Assembly: GCA_022360235.1 (NCBI GenBank)
Contig: JAKSDE010000306.1
Coordinates: 1-6,913 of the forward strand
DNA from: Cytophagales bacterium
GTDB lineage: Bacteria; Bacteroidota; Bacteroidia; Cytophagales; Amoebophilaceae
Length of the DNA: 6,913 bases
Direction of reading: 5' to 3'
Shown here: positions 1 through 6,770 of the stretch, one piece after another
How the letters are laid out: the number at the start of each line of letters is the position of its first letter
Numbering within the stretch: position 1 is the first letter of the stretch
The notes under the pieces: model-generated
What the model saw: the letters and a program-made list of their open reading frames with translations, nothing else
Told to the model about the DNA's origin: nothing
Database searches by the model: none
Translations under genes and position numbers: made by a program

Positions 1-93
1 GAAGGCTATAATAACTATGAAGACAGACGCTTAAAAAACGTCTACGTAAATAGAGCTAATAAAGGTTGGCCTAGCAGGCCCTATGCTCGGTAA
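1..93 (+). CDS. Possible C-terminal end of an unrecognised protein (cut by left edge)
   Basis: Frame 1 is open from the first base for 30 codons and ends at TAA 91-93. The encoded residues are rich in Tyr, Asn, Arg and Asp (beginning EGYNNYEDRR and ending GWPSRPYAR), which reads more like real protein than a translated spacer. Both other forward frames stop within about 35 bases. Thirty open codons can still arise by chance, and I do not recognise the family. The gene would point the same way as the AsmA-like gene, 162 bp upstream of it. A stem-loop at 64-110 overlaps its stop codon. The missing upstream sequence would settle whether this is a gene. Confidence 0.4.
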   Translation, partial: EGYNNYEDRRLKNVYVNRANKGWPSRPYAR

Positions 94-110
94 AGCACCT
101 AGTCCAGACC
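64..110 (+). other. Imperfect stem-loop around the stop codon of the left-edge frame
   Basis: Bases 64-74 can pair with 99-110, with one C/T mismatch (70/103) and one bulged A (106). Inside, TGCT 84-87 pairs with AGCA 94-97 around the loop CGGTAA. A competing local hairpin, GGCCT 68-72 with AGGCC 76-80, uses some of the same bases. No T-tract follows, so it is not a classical intrinsic terminator. It could be an mRNA 3' end structure or chance. Confidence 0.3.
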
Positions 111-175
111 CATGAGAGGCGTGTTTTCTACAGCCCCCTATCGAAGCCAGGAACGCAGAACTAAATGAGTAGAAA

Positions 176-206
176 GTTGCTTTTTATATATAAACTTTTA
201 ATTTTG
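176..206 (+). promoter_or_regulatory. Bacteroidota-type promoter for the AsmA-like gene
   Basis: TAATTTTG at 199-206 matches the Bacteroidota -7 consensus TAnnTTTG exactly. GTTG at 176-179 fits the TTTG/TTG -33 element, with 19 bases between them. Transcription would begin near 213 and leave a leader of roughly 40 nt before the ATG at 256. The surrounding DNA is very AT-rich, so a chance match is possible, but the presence of both boxes at the right spacing and distance supports it. Confidence 0.5.
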
Positions 207-255
207 GGTTTGTAGGTCTAAAAATATATCCTTCATGGTAAACTAAAATGACATT

Positions 256-3168
256 ATGAAAAAGGTACTTTATATTATAGGAGGAGTGATTCTTTTCCTT
301 ATTATAACGGTCGTTAGCCTCCCACTTATTTTTAAAGACACTATTAAAGCTAAAATCGATGAAGCCATTGCTGAAAGAGTCAATGCCCAGGTATATGTTG
401 AAGATTTTAGCCTCACCTTTTTTAAACATTTTCCAAGTTTTACAGCTTCGCTAAGAAACTTTGGTATCGTAGGATATGCTCCTTTTGAAGGAGATACTTT
501 GGTAGCTGCTAAGGCACTCGATATTCAGGTAAACCTGTGGGAAATTATTACAGGAGCCCAGACACGCTTGAGCGGTATAGTGCTTGAAGCGCCTAGGGCG
601 CACATCAAAGTCAATAAAGATGGCAAGGCTAATTACGATATCATAATAACACCACCAGCGCAAGCCACCGATCAGGAAAGGGTAGATAAAGAAGAAAATA
701 CCTCCTCTTTCAACTTCGGTATCGACCATTGGGAAATTGAAAATGGTCATATCATTTATGAAGATCAAACGCTTGATCTCTACACAGAAATTAAAGAGCT
801 CCATCACCAAGGAAGCGGTAACTTCGCTCAAGCAGTGTTTGACTTAGAGACCTTTACTACTACGCAAGCACTTACGGTAGCTTATCAGGGTACGACCTAT
901 GTCGCTGATAAAATACTGGAAGTAGATGCCACACTAAACATGAATTTGCCTACTTCAACTTTTACTTTCAAAGAGAATACCATTAAAATCAATGACTTTG
1001 CCTTTGGGTTTGATGGTTCTTTTGCGATGAAAGAAGAAGCTTATGAGATGGATATCTCCTTTGCTACCAAAGAAAATAGTTTTAAGAACTTACTCTCTCT
1101 TGTACCAAGTGTGTATAAAGAAAAGTTTGAAGACTTGGTTGCTGAGGGTGGTGTCCAATTGCGTGGTTTTGTAAAAGGTGTCTACAACGACAAAGCCCAT
1201 AAACTGCCTGCCTTTCAATTAGCGCTTAAAGTGGATGAGGGTATGTTTAAATACCCAAGTGTACCTACCCCTATCCAAAACGTCAACATAGCTATGCGCG
1301 TTGATAATCCCGATGGAATAATGGAAAATACGTCGATCGATGTGAAGCAGTTTCAGTGTAATGTAGGAAGTAGCCCTGTGGAAGGAAGTTTAAAACTCAA
1401 AGGATCGAGCCGTTATGAAATCGAAGCTGCCCTCAAAGCTCAACTTAACTTAACTGAGTTGGTTGCCCTTTATCCTGTTGAAGGGTTAGTGTTAAAAGGA
1501 CGGGGTAGCCTTAGTATGAAAGCGAATGGTACGTATGATAGTCTCCGTGCACTTATTCCTAAGGTAGCTATTGCTATGCATTTAAAAGATGGATTTGTAA
1601 AGCATGGAAGTATGCCTGTGCCTATTGATAAAGTTAGTCTCAATGCTACTGTCAAAAATACAACCGGTAAAATGGAGTCAACACACATCGAAGTGAGTGA
1701 CTTTAAGGCCATGGTAGAAAAGGAAGGAATCGAGGGTCAACTCACTGTAACTAACTTAAAAGATTATAACTGGAACTTACACCTAAAGGGGGGGATGGAT
1801 TTAGAAAAAATTATGAAAATCTACCCGCTGAAAGACACTAAACTCAGTGGCCATATAAAAGCGAATATAGCAAGCCGTGGAAAGATGTCTGATTTAGAAG
1901 CCGAAAGGTATCACAAACTAGCTACAAGTGGGGAGGTAATCGTAGAAAACTTATTCTATCAATCAGATGTACTTCCACAAAGTATCCGCATTGATAAATC
2001 TGAAGCTTCTTTTACACCGACAAGCATCACTATTAAAAGGTTAATAGGTAGACTTGGAAAGAGTAAGATGAATATAACAGGACAGTTGAGCAACTACATC
2101 AACTATATTTTCAAAGAAAATGCTGTCATTAAGGGAAGTATGAACTTCCTCTCTCCTCAGTTCGACTTGAATGAGTGGGCTGTGGAGGAATCAACAGAAG
2201 TTAATACAAAGACGAAAGAGGCTGATCCGTCAGCAAGTATGGAAGTGATCAAAGTACCCAAAAACATTGACTTTGCGTTGAATGCTAAAATTAACAGGGT
2301 AGACTATACCCAACTCGCACTTCATGATTTACGAGGTAAAGTCATTATCAACAATGGTATAGCAAACCTCAAAGATGTTCGCTTCTATCTGCTAGACGGT
2401 AAGTTTACTATGGACGGTGCTTATAATAGCAGCGACTTACGCCACCCTCGCTTTAACTTTATATTTACGATTGATGACCTTTCTATTGGGCAAGCTTATA
2501 GGAAGTTTGCTATAGTACAAAAGTTGGCTCCTATCGCTGAAAGTGTCGAAGGGCGGTTCTCTACTAACTTAGCGCTTCAAGGAGAGCTGGGGAAAGATAG
2601 GATGCCAGTTTATCCTACGTTGAATGGGAAGGGGGTCATCAAAACACGGCAAGCTTTTTTAAAAAGTACCCCTACCCTTACAAGTATTGCTAAACTAGCT
2701 AATATCGACCATGCTGATCGAATCTTACTGCATGATCTTACACTCAAAACGACTATTAAAAATGGAAGGGTACATATTGACCCCTTTGATATAAAAATTG
2801 GAGCGTACAATGCCAATATTTCAGGCAGCAATGGTTTTGAAGGAAGCCTCGATTATTTAGTGAAAGTAGAAGTACCTACCGGAGAACTAGGAAACGCAGC
2901 CAACAAATTTATCGGAGATCTCCTAGGTATTAACGAGGTAGTACCTGAAACAGTTTTGCTTAAATTTGCCGTAAAAGGTGATTACCAAAAACCCAAAGTA
3001 AACTTGGTAGGAACTGAGCAAGGCAAAGGAACATCACGTTCGAAAGCTACCAATACGCAGAAGAACGCTTTAGAGGAAAAGCAAGAACAAGGCCAACAAG
3101 AACTTCAGAAAAGACTAGAAGAGGGAGTAGATAAACTTAAAGATCAGCTAGAAGGTCTCTTTAAATAG
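256..3168 (+). CDS. AsmA-family (AsmA/TamB-like) envelope protein
   Basis: A 970-residue protein with one N-terminal membrane helix (about residues 4-26, LYIIGGVILFLIITVV) and a long, beta-rich remainder expected in the periplasm. The region after the helix has the AsmA signature of Bacteroidota (FPSFTASLRNF, then PFEGDTLVAAKAL near residues 55-90). The C-terminal third, about 720-915, resembles the AsmA-like C-terminal region. Related blocks start near residues 329, 446 and 559, each with a Gly-rich strand, a Pro-Ile turn and a Ser-Thr-x-Ile strand, as expected for a repeating beta-groove protein. The last 35 residues are Glu/Gln/Lys-rich and probably helical or coiled coil. Family members are linked to phospholipid transport between membranes and to outer-membrane assembly; the role here is inferred. 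The ATG at 256 is chosen because the upstream ATG at 247 stops after three codons. No clear Shine-Dalgarno is present, which is normal for this phylum. Probably co-transcribed with the methyltransferase gene 49 nt downstream. Confidence 0.88.
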   Translation: MKKVLYIIGGVILFLIITVVSLPLIFKDTIKAKIDEAIAERVNAQVYVEDFSLTFFKHFPSFTASLRNFGIVGYAPFEGDTLVAAKALDIQVNLWEIITGAQTRLSGIVLEAPRAHIKVNKDGKANYDIIITPPAQATDQERVDKEENTSSFNFGIDHWEIENGHIIYEDQTLDLYTEIKELHHQGSGNFAQAVFDLETFTTTQALTVAYQGTTYVADKILEVDATLNMNLPTSTFTFKENTIKINDFAFGFDGSFAMKEEAYEMDISFATKENSFKNLLSLVPSVYKEKFEDLVAEGGVQLRGFVKGVYNDKAHKLPAFQLALKVDEGMFKYPSVPTPIQNVNIAMRVDNPDGIMENTSIDVKQFQCNVGSSPVEGSLKLKGSSRYEIEAALKAQLNLTELVALYPVEGLVLKGRGSLSMKANGTYDSLRALIPKVAIAMHLKDGFVKHGSMPVPIDKVSLNATVKNTTGKMESTHIEVSDFKAMVEKEGIEGQLTVTNLKDYNWNLHLKGGMDLEKIMKIYPLKDTKLSGHIKANIASRGKMSDLEAERYHKLATSGEVIVENLFYQSDVLPQSIRIDKSEASFTPTSITIKRLIGRLGKSKMNITGQLSNYINYIFKENAVIKGSMNFLSPQFDLNEWAVEESTEVNTKTKEADPSASMEVIKVPKNIDFALNAKINRVDYTQLALHDLRGKVIINNGIANLKDVRFYLLDGKFTMDGAYNSSDLRHPRFNFIFTIDDLSIGQAYRKFAIVQKLAPIAESVEGRFSTNLALQGELGKDRMPVYPTLNGKGVIKTRQAFLKSTPTLTSIAKLANIDHADRILLHDLTLKTTIKNGRVHIDPFDIKIGAYNANISGSNGFEGSLDYLVKVEVPTGELGNAANKFIGDLLGINEVVPETVLLKFAVKGDYQKPKVNLVGTEQGKGTSRSKATNTQKNALEEKQEQGQQELQKRLEEGVDKLKDQLEGLFK

Positions 3169-3217
3169 CCAGTCATGCTTCCTCTTGCCTAGACAAATCG
3201 TAGGGAAGCACAACATA

Positions 3218-3973
3218 ATGAATTCTCAAAAACACGCTAAAGACACAACCTTAGTTTTTGGTGTACGCGCCATTATTGAGACGCTTCTAGCAGGTAAAAC
3301 CATTGATAAGGTCTTCATTCAAAGGACTATCAACAGCGCACTTCACAAAGAATTGGTTAAACTTATCAAGAAGCATGAAATTCCCTATAGTAGCGTTCCT
3401 CAAGAGAAGCTTAATAAGATTACACGTAAAAATCATCAAGGAGCGATTGCCTTTCTTTCCCCTATTGCTTTCTCTTCGCTGAGCCATGTTATACAAGCAA
3501 ACTATGAAAAAGGTAAAGTACCTTTGATAGTTATTCTGGATAGGATTACAGACGTAAGAAACTTTGGTGCTATTGTACGTACGGCAGTCTGTGCTAACGC
3601 AGATGCCCTCGTAATCCCTACCAAAGGAAGTACCTCCCTTGGAGGTGATGCGATGAAAACTTCAGCAGGGGCACTCTCTCATATACCTATTTGTAGAGAG
3701 GCCAATTTGAAAAAAGCTATTCAATACCTAAAAGCAAGTGGTTTACAAATTATGGCCTGTCATGAAAAAGCTACTGATTTACTTTACGAGACCGACCTTA
3801 CTATCCCTTTAGCTATTATGCTAGGCTCCGAAGATCAAGGCATCTCTCCCGCGTACTTGAAAATGGTTGATAAGCGTATCAAGATACCTATTTGGGGGCC
3901 TATTGACTCTTTGAACGTTTCTGTTGCTGCTGCCACAGTACTATATGAAAGTGTTAGGCAACGTAAGTTTTAA
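3218..3973 (+). CDS. rlmB: 23S rRNA (guanosine-2'-O-)-methyltransferase, RlmB/TrmH family
   Basis: A 251-residue SPOUT-fold RNA methyltransferase, close to the usual RlmB length of about 245. Residues 12-85 form the L30e-like substrate-binding domain, opening with VFGVRAIIETLLAG and ending near KNHQGAIAF. The catalytic domain has all three SPOUT motifs: motif 1 at 107-122 (LDRITDVRNFGAIVRT, with Asn115 and Arg121), motif 2 at 201-209 (MLGSEDQGI, with Glu205) and motif 3 at 223-235 (IPIWGPIDSLNVS, with Ser231 and Asn233). Motifs 2 and 3 build the knotted SAM site. By family, it uses S-adenosylmethionine to 2'-O-methylate a guanosine in the 23S rRNA peptidyl-transferase region (G2251 in E. coli), as a dimer in the cytoplasm. 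The frame is open back to a TTG at 3185, but ATG 3218 is preferred because it gives the family length and the extra 11 residues match nothing typical. No promoter motif is visible in the 49-nt gap, so co-transcription with the AsmA-like gene is likely. A related TrmH-family target cannot be excluded. Confidence 0.9.
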   Translation: MNSQKHAKDTTLVFGVRAIIETLLAGKTIDKVFIQRTINSALHKELVKLIKKHEIPYSSVPQEKLNKITRKNHQGAIAFLSPIAFSSLSHVIQANYEKGKVPLIVILDRITDVRNFGAIVRTAVCANADALVIPTKGSTSLGGDAMKTSAGALSHIPICREANLKKAIQYLKASGLQIMACHEKATDLLYETDLTIPLAIMLGSEDQGISPAYLKMVDKRIKIPIWGPIDSLNVSVAAATVLYESVRQRKF

Positions 3974-4193
3974 GAGATGACTATTCTTACAGTCAATTCT
4001 ATTTCAGTCGTATTTAAGCAAATAATTTTGTACATTCGTTATCCAAAGTCTAAGAGCGCTTGGGATAGATAGAAGCAAACATAAAGTTTCAAATAGCGTA
4101 TATACTTTAATCGGTCCTTAACTTACTGACGATGAATATTATCTTATCGCATGCATGTTAAAATTACTTTTGTAAAATCAGAGAGAACTTGGG
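3974..4193. other. Intergenic region between rlmB and recQ
   Basis: AT-rich, with no open frame of note. Two weak inverted repeats are visible: TGACT 3978-3982 with AGTCA 3991-3995, just after the rlmB stop, and ATCCAAAG 4041-4048 with CTTGGGAT 4059-4066 (one mismatch). Neither is followed by a T-run, so I do not call a terminator. The recQ promoter motif lies near the right end. Confidence 0.4.
4165..4172 (+). promoter_or_regulatory. Bacteroidota -7 promoter element of recQ
   Basis: TACTTTTG matches TAnnTTTG exactly. It lies 21 bases before the recQ ATG, which would give a leader of about 15 nt. The -33 element is poor: only CTTA at 4143-4146 sits at a suitable distance. GAGAG at 4181-4185 is a weak Shine-Dalgarno candidate. 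Position and consensus make recQ a likely separate transcription unit. Confidence 0.45.
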
Positions 4194-6365
4194 ATGAAAA
4201 CAGAAAGAACAGCTACTTTAATAGAAAAATTAAAGAAGGTCTTCGGCTATAACCAGTTTAGAGGTAATCAAGAGGCTATCATTAAAAATGTACTGACAGG
4301 TAAAAATACATTTGTAATTATGCCTACAGGAGGTGGCAAATCGCTATGCTACCAGATTCCAGCTTTGGTACAAGAAGGGACGGCCATTGTTATTTCACCG
4401 TTGATTGCCCTGATGAAAAATCAGGTCGACCAGCTTAATTCCCTAGCGGTCAAGGCTGCCTTTTTAAACTCTACCCTCTCTAGAAAAGAGTCTACAAAAG
4501 TAAAAAAAGAAGTAGCTGTTGGTAAAATAAAGCTCCTTTATATAGCTCCTGAGACACTCATCAAAGGAGACAGCCTTGCTTTCCTTAAACAAGCCAACAT
4601 CTGTTTTTTAGCTGTAGACGAAGCACATTGTATTTCAGAGTGGGGACACGACTTCAGGCCAGAATATAGAAAAATTAGGAAGATCATTGATCACTTAGGG
4701 AAGCTGCCCATTATCGGCCTTACTGCCACGGCTACCCCGAAAGTTCAGCTCGATATTTTGAAAAATCTGGCCATAGAAGATGCTACTATATTTAACGCTT
4801 CCTTTAACAGAGAAAATCTTTATTATGAAGTAAGGCCTAAGAAGCAAATTAGAAAACAACTTATCAAGTTTATCAAAAGTCACAAAGGAAAATCAGGTAT
4901 CGTATATTGTCAAAGTAGAAAAAAAGTTAAAGAAGTCGCAGATTTTTTGCATGTCAATGACATCAAGGCAGCCCCGTATCATGCTGGTTTGGATACAGCT
5001 GTTAGAATGAAAAATCAGGATGCCTTCCTCAACGAAGATATCGATGTGATCGTTGCTACAATTGCTTTTGGTATGGGCATTGATAAGCCTGATGTGAGAT
5101 TTGTTATACACTATGATGTGCCTAAATCACTAGAAGGCTATTATCAAGAAACAGGAAGAGCTGGTAGAGACGGCCTAGAAGGCATATGCCTGATGTTCTA
5201 CAGTTATGCTGATATTCTCAAACTAGAGAAGTTCAACAAAGATAAGGCTACTACAGAAAGAGAGAACAACAAAATATTGTTACAAGAAATGGCTGCTTAT
5301 GCAGAATCTTCTGTTTGTCGGAGAAAACAGCTACTTCACTATTTTGGAGAACCTTATAAAGATAATTGTGGTCATTGTGATAACTGTATACACCCACAAG
5401 AAAAATATGAAGGAAAAGACTTCTTACAGACAGCCTTAACAGTGATTCAGCAAACCGAAGAACGTTTTGATGTGAATCATGCCATCCACCTCATAAGAGG
5501 GATAGAAAGTACATACATCAAAAGCTATCAACATCAAAAACTAGCAATCTTCGGGAAAGGAAAAGATAAAGATGATACCTTTTGGAAATCAGTTATCAGG
5601 CAGGCATTACTTCACAACTTCTTAAAGAAAGATATCGAAAACATAGGCATTTTGAAAATTACACAGCAAGGAAAAGATTTTCTTGCGCAGCCCTATAGTG
5701 TTACGTTATCTAAAGACCACGAATACGAGAATATAGATGAGGATACAACTAACAAAGATGCAGTAATCAAAGGCTATGATGAAAACTTATTTAATCTTTT
5801 AAAAGGGCTAAGAAAAAAAATAGCTCAAGAAAAAAAGATACCTCCTTATGTAGTTTTTCAAGATCCCTCTTTAGAAGAGATGGCTACTATCTACCCTACT
5901 GCAATGGAAGACTTATCTCGTATTAGTGGTGTTGGCATTGGAAAAGCAACGAAATTCGGAAAGCCATTTATCGAACTCATCAATAAATATGTAGAAGAAA
6001 ATAACATTACAACAGTATCCGAAATCGTTATTAAGTCTACAGCCAATAAGGCTAAGCATAAAGTTCAAATTATTCACCAAATTGACAAGAAAGTGGATCT
6101 TGAAGAAATTGCAGCGTCAAACTCCATGAGCATGGAGGAACTTATCGAGGAAATTGAGCAAATCTGTTATGCAGGGACTAAACTAAATCTTGATTACTAT
6201 ATTGATAAAATTCTGAGCGAAGATAAGCAAGCGGAAATTTATGGTTACTTTATGCACACGGAAGCAGATAGCCTCGAAGAAGCTTACGAAGAATTAGGAG
6301 AAGAGTTTTATGAAGAAGACATCCGCTTAATGCGTATCAAATTCCTCTCTGAAGTGGCTAACTGA
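4194..6365 (+). CDS. recQ: ATP-dependent DNA helicase RecQ
   Basis: A 723-residue superfamily 2 DNA helicase with every RecQ motif intact. The Q-motif region is YNQFRGNQEAI (19-29), Walker A is PTGGGKS (44-50), motif Ia is SPLIALMKNQV from residue 68, and motif II is DEAH 142-145 followed by the aromatic-rich loop up to Pro156. Motif III is GLTATATP (175-182), motif IV GIVYCQSR (235-242), motif V VATIAFGMGIDKPD (287-300) and motif VI YQETGRAGR (317-325, arginine finger). The zinc site is Cys375, Cys392, Cys395 and Cys398. The RQC winged helix spans about 409-510 and an HRDC domain 529-603. About 615-705 is a helix-turn-helix-like extension seen in Bacteroidota RecQ, followed by a tail that opens very acidic and ends SEVAN. 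This makes it longer than E. coli RecQ (about 610). By family, it unwinds DNA 3' to 5' using ATP, in recombination, repair and restart of stalled forks. The start at 4194 follows a promoter motif, and the Q-motif sits at the expected distance. No frameshift or missing catalytic residue is seen. Confidence 0.97.
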   Translation: MKTERTATLIEKLKKVFGYNQFRGNQEAIIKNVLTGKNTFVIMPTGGGKSLCYQIPALVQEGTAIVISPLIALMKNQVDQLNSLAVKAAFLNSTLSRKESTKVKKEVAVGKIKLLYIAPETLIKGDSLAFLKQANICFLAVDEAHCISEWGHDFRPEYRKIRKIIDHLGKLPIIGLTATATPKVQLDILKNLAIEDATIFNASFNRENLYYEVRPKKQIRKQLIKFIKSHKGKSGIVYCQSRKKVKEVADFLHVNDIKAAPYHAGLDTAVRMKNQDAFLNEDIDVIVATIAFGMGIDKPDVRFVIHYDVPKSLEGYYQETGRAGRDGLEGICLMFYSYADILKLEKFNKDKATTERENNKILLQEMAAYAESSVCRRKQLLHYFGEPYKDNCGHCDNCIHPQEKYEGKDFLQTALTVIQQTEERFDVNHAIHLIRGIESTYIKSYQHQKLAIFGKGKDKDDTFWKSVIRQALLHNFLKKDIENIGILKITQQGKDFLAQPYSVTLSKDHEYENIDEDTTNKDAVIKGYDENLFNLLKGLRKKIAQEKKIPPYVVFQDPSLEEMATIYPTAMEDLSRISGVGIGKATKFGKPFIELINKYVEENNITTVSEIVIKSTANKAKHKVQIIHQIDKKVDLEEIAASNSMSMEELIEEIEQICYAGTKLNLDYYIDKILSEDKQAEIYGYFMHTEADSLEEAYEELGEEFYEEDIRLMRIKFLSEVAN

Positions 6366-6380
6366 GGATAATAACTTACC

Positions 6381-6415
6381 TCTGGGTTCTGAGTTCTGGG
6401 TTCTGAGTTCTGGGT
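6381..6415. repeat. Heptamer tandem repeat, five units of TCTGRGT
   Basis: Five adjoining 7-bp units alternate TCTGGGT, TCTGAGT, TCTGGGT, TCTGAGT, TCTGGGT, so the repeat also has a perfect 14-bp period. It begins 16 bp after the recQ stop. Read on the minus strand it gives runs like QNSEPRTQNSE, which resembles spurious proteins often predicted from such repeats. No function is known to me. It is too short and has no spacers, so it is not a CRISPR array. Confidence 0.85.
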
Positions 6416-6424
6416 GTCACGAAG

Positions 6425-6450
6425 TAGAGAACGAAAAAAAACGTTCTTTG
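6425..6450. other. Inverted repeat with an eight-A loop
   Basis: AGAACG 6428-6433 pairs perfectly with CGTTCT 6442-6447 around a loop of eight A (6434-6441). Three more pairs, two of them G-U, extend the stem to 6425/6450. A short T-run follows (6447-6449) but is too weak for a standard terminator. It lies downstream of recQ and might serve as an mRNA end. Confidence 0.4.
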
Positions 6451-6467
6451 CATACTGTAAACGAGAT

Positions 6468-6509
6468 GGCGGTGGGCCCGCCGTAAGCGCTTTATTAGGA
6501 AGAGCTTCC
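6468..6509. repeat. Two short GC-richer inverted repeats
   Basis: GGCGG 6468-6472 pairs with CCGCC 6478-6482 around TGGGC. GGAAG 6498-6502 pairs with CTTCC 6505-6509 around AG. Both stand out from the AT-rich surroundings and lie directly before the structured segment that starts at 6516. Some bacterial group II introns insert just after such hairpins, but no insertion junction is proven here. Confidence 0.35.
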
Positions 6510-6515
6510 AAACTG

Positions 6516-6770
6516 CCTAGCAGGTGCTGTGGTAAAGAGCCATAGTGCTGAGTGTGCTAGGAAAAGGCATAGGAAGATATGTCAGGTGAGGATAAGAGAG
6601 AAGAACGAGAGTGAACCTCTGATCAGGTGTCGTGAGAACTATACATGCTGTCAAAATTACCCAACCCTCCCTTTGGGTAAGACCAAGTATAGTGGAAAAC
6701 CTACTTTACTGGCTATACGGCAGTCGGCATACAGGAGGCGTGACTCTTATCTAGGCTTATTTAGTCGACC
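6516..6770 (+). ncRNA. Structured RNA candidate, possibly the 5' part of a group II intron
   Basis: No convincing protein is encoded, yet strong stems follow one another. CCTAGCA 6516-6522 pairs with TGCTAGG 6555-6561 and encloses a 7-pair hairpin (6527-6533 with 6539-6545, loop AAAGA). GGCATA 6566-6571 pairs with TATGTC 6578-6583 (one G-U). ACTATAC 6638-6644 pairs with GTATAGT 6687-6693 and encloses the perfect 8-bp stem TTACCCAA 6657-6664 with TTGGGTAA 6673-6680, loop CCCTCCCT. GTGCT at 6524 resembles the group II intron 5' consensus GTGYG. Phrases such as GTGTCGTGAG and CAGTCGGCATACAGG look to me like group II domain I, but that is memory, not a search. If so, domains V-VI and any reverse transcriptase lie beyond the right edge. 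One difficulty is that the first stem begins before the proposed splice site. The alternatives are a different structured RNA or an intron fragment. The 81-codon open frame inside it (GTG 6529 to 6774; rich in Arg, Cys and Tyr) is probably not a gene. Confidence 0.45.

Noticed and set aside
54..87. 34-nt segment with AGC and GCT at its ends, as a possible group II domain V
   Set aside because: The arms are uneven (11 versus 4 unpaired bases), and there is no GNRA tetraloop or two-base bulge. It also overlaps a probable reading frame.
112..168. 18-codon frame ATG to TGA
   Set aside because: It is too short, with no start signal and no recognisable product; mentioned only as an observation.
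94..255. tRNA, tmRNA, SRP RNA or RNase P RNA upstream of the AsmA-like gene
   Set aside because: I compared it by eye with the conserved cores of each. There is no T-arm GTTCRA, no SRP GGAA/AGCAG loop and no RNase P core. CGAAGCCAGGAACGC recalls the end of a cobalamin riboswitch, but the rest is missing.
3185..3217. TTG start giving the methyltransferase 11 extra residues
   Set aside because: ATG 3218 gives the normal family length, and the extension has no family-like sequence.
3974..4070. Intrinsic terminator after rlmB
   Set aside because: The two inverted repeats are short or mismatched and lack a following T-run.
451..5111. Minus-strand open frames across the AsmA-like, rlmB and recQ genes
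   Set aside because: These lie opposite well-supported genes, carry no domains and are shadows.
6308..6511. 67-codon minus-strand open frame
   Set aside because: It overlaps the recQ end and translates the heptamer repeat into QNSEPRTQN-type sequence, a known kind of false gene.
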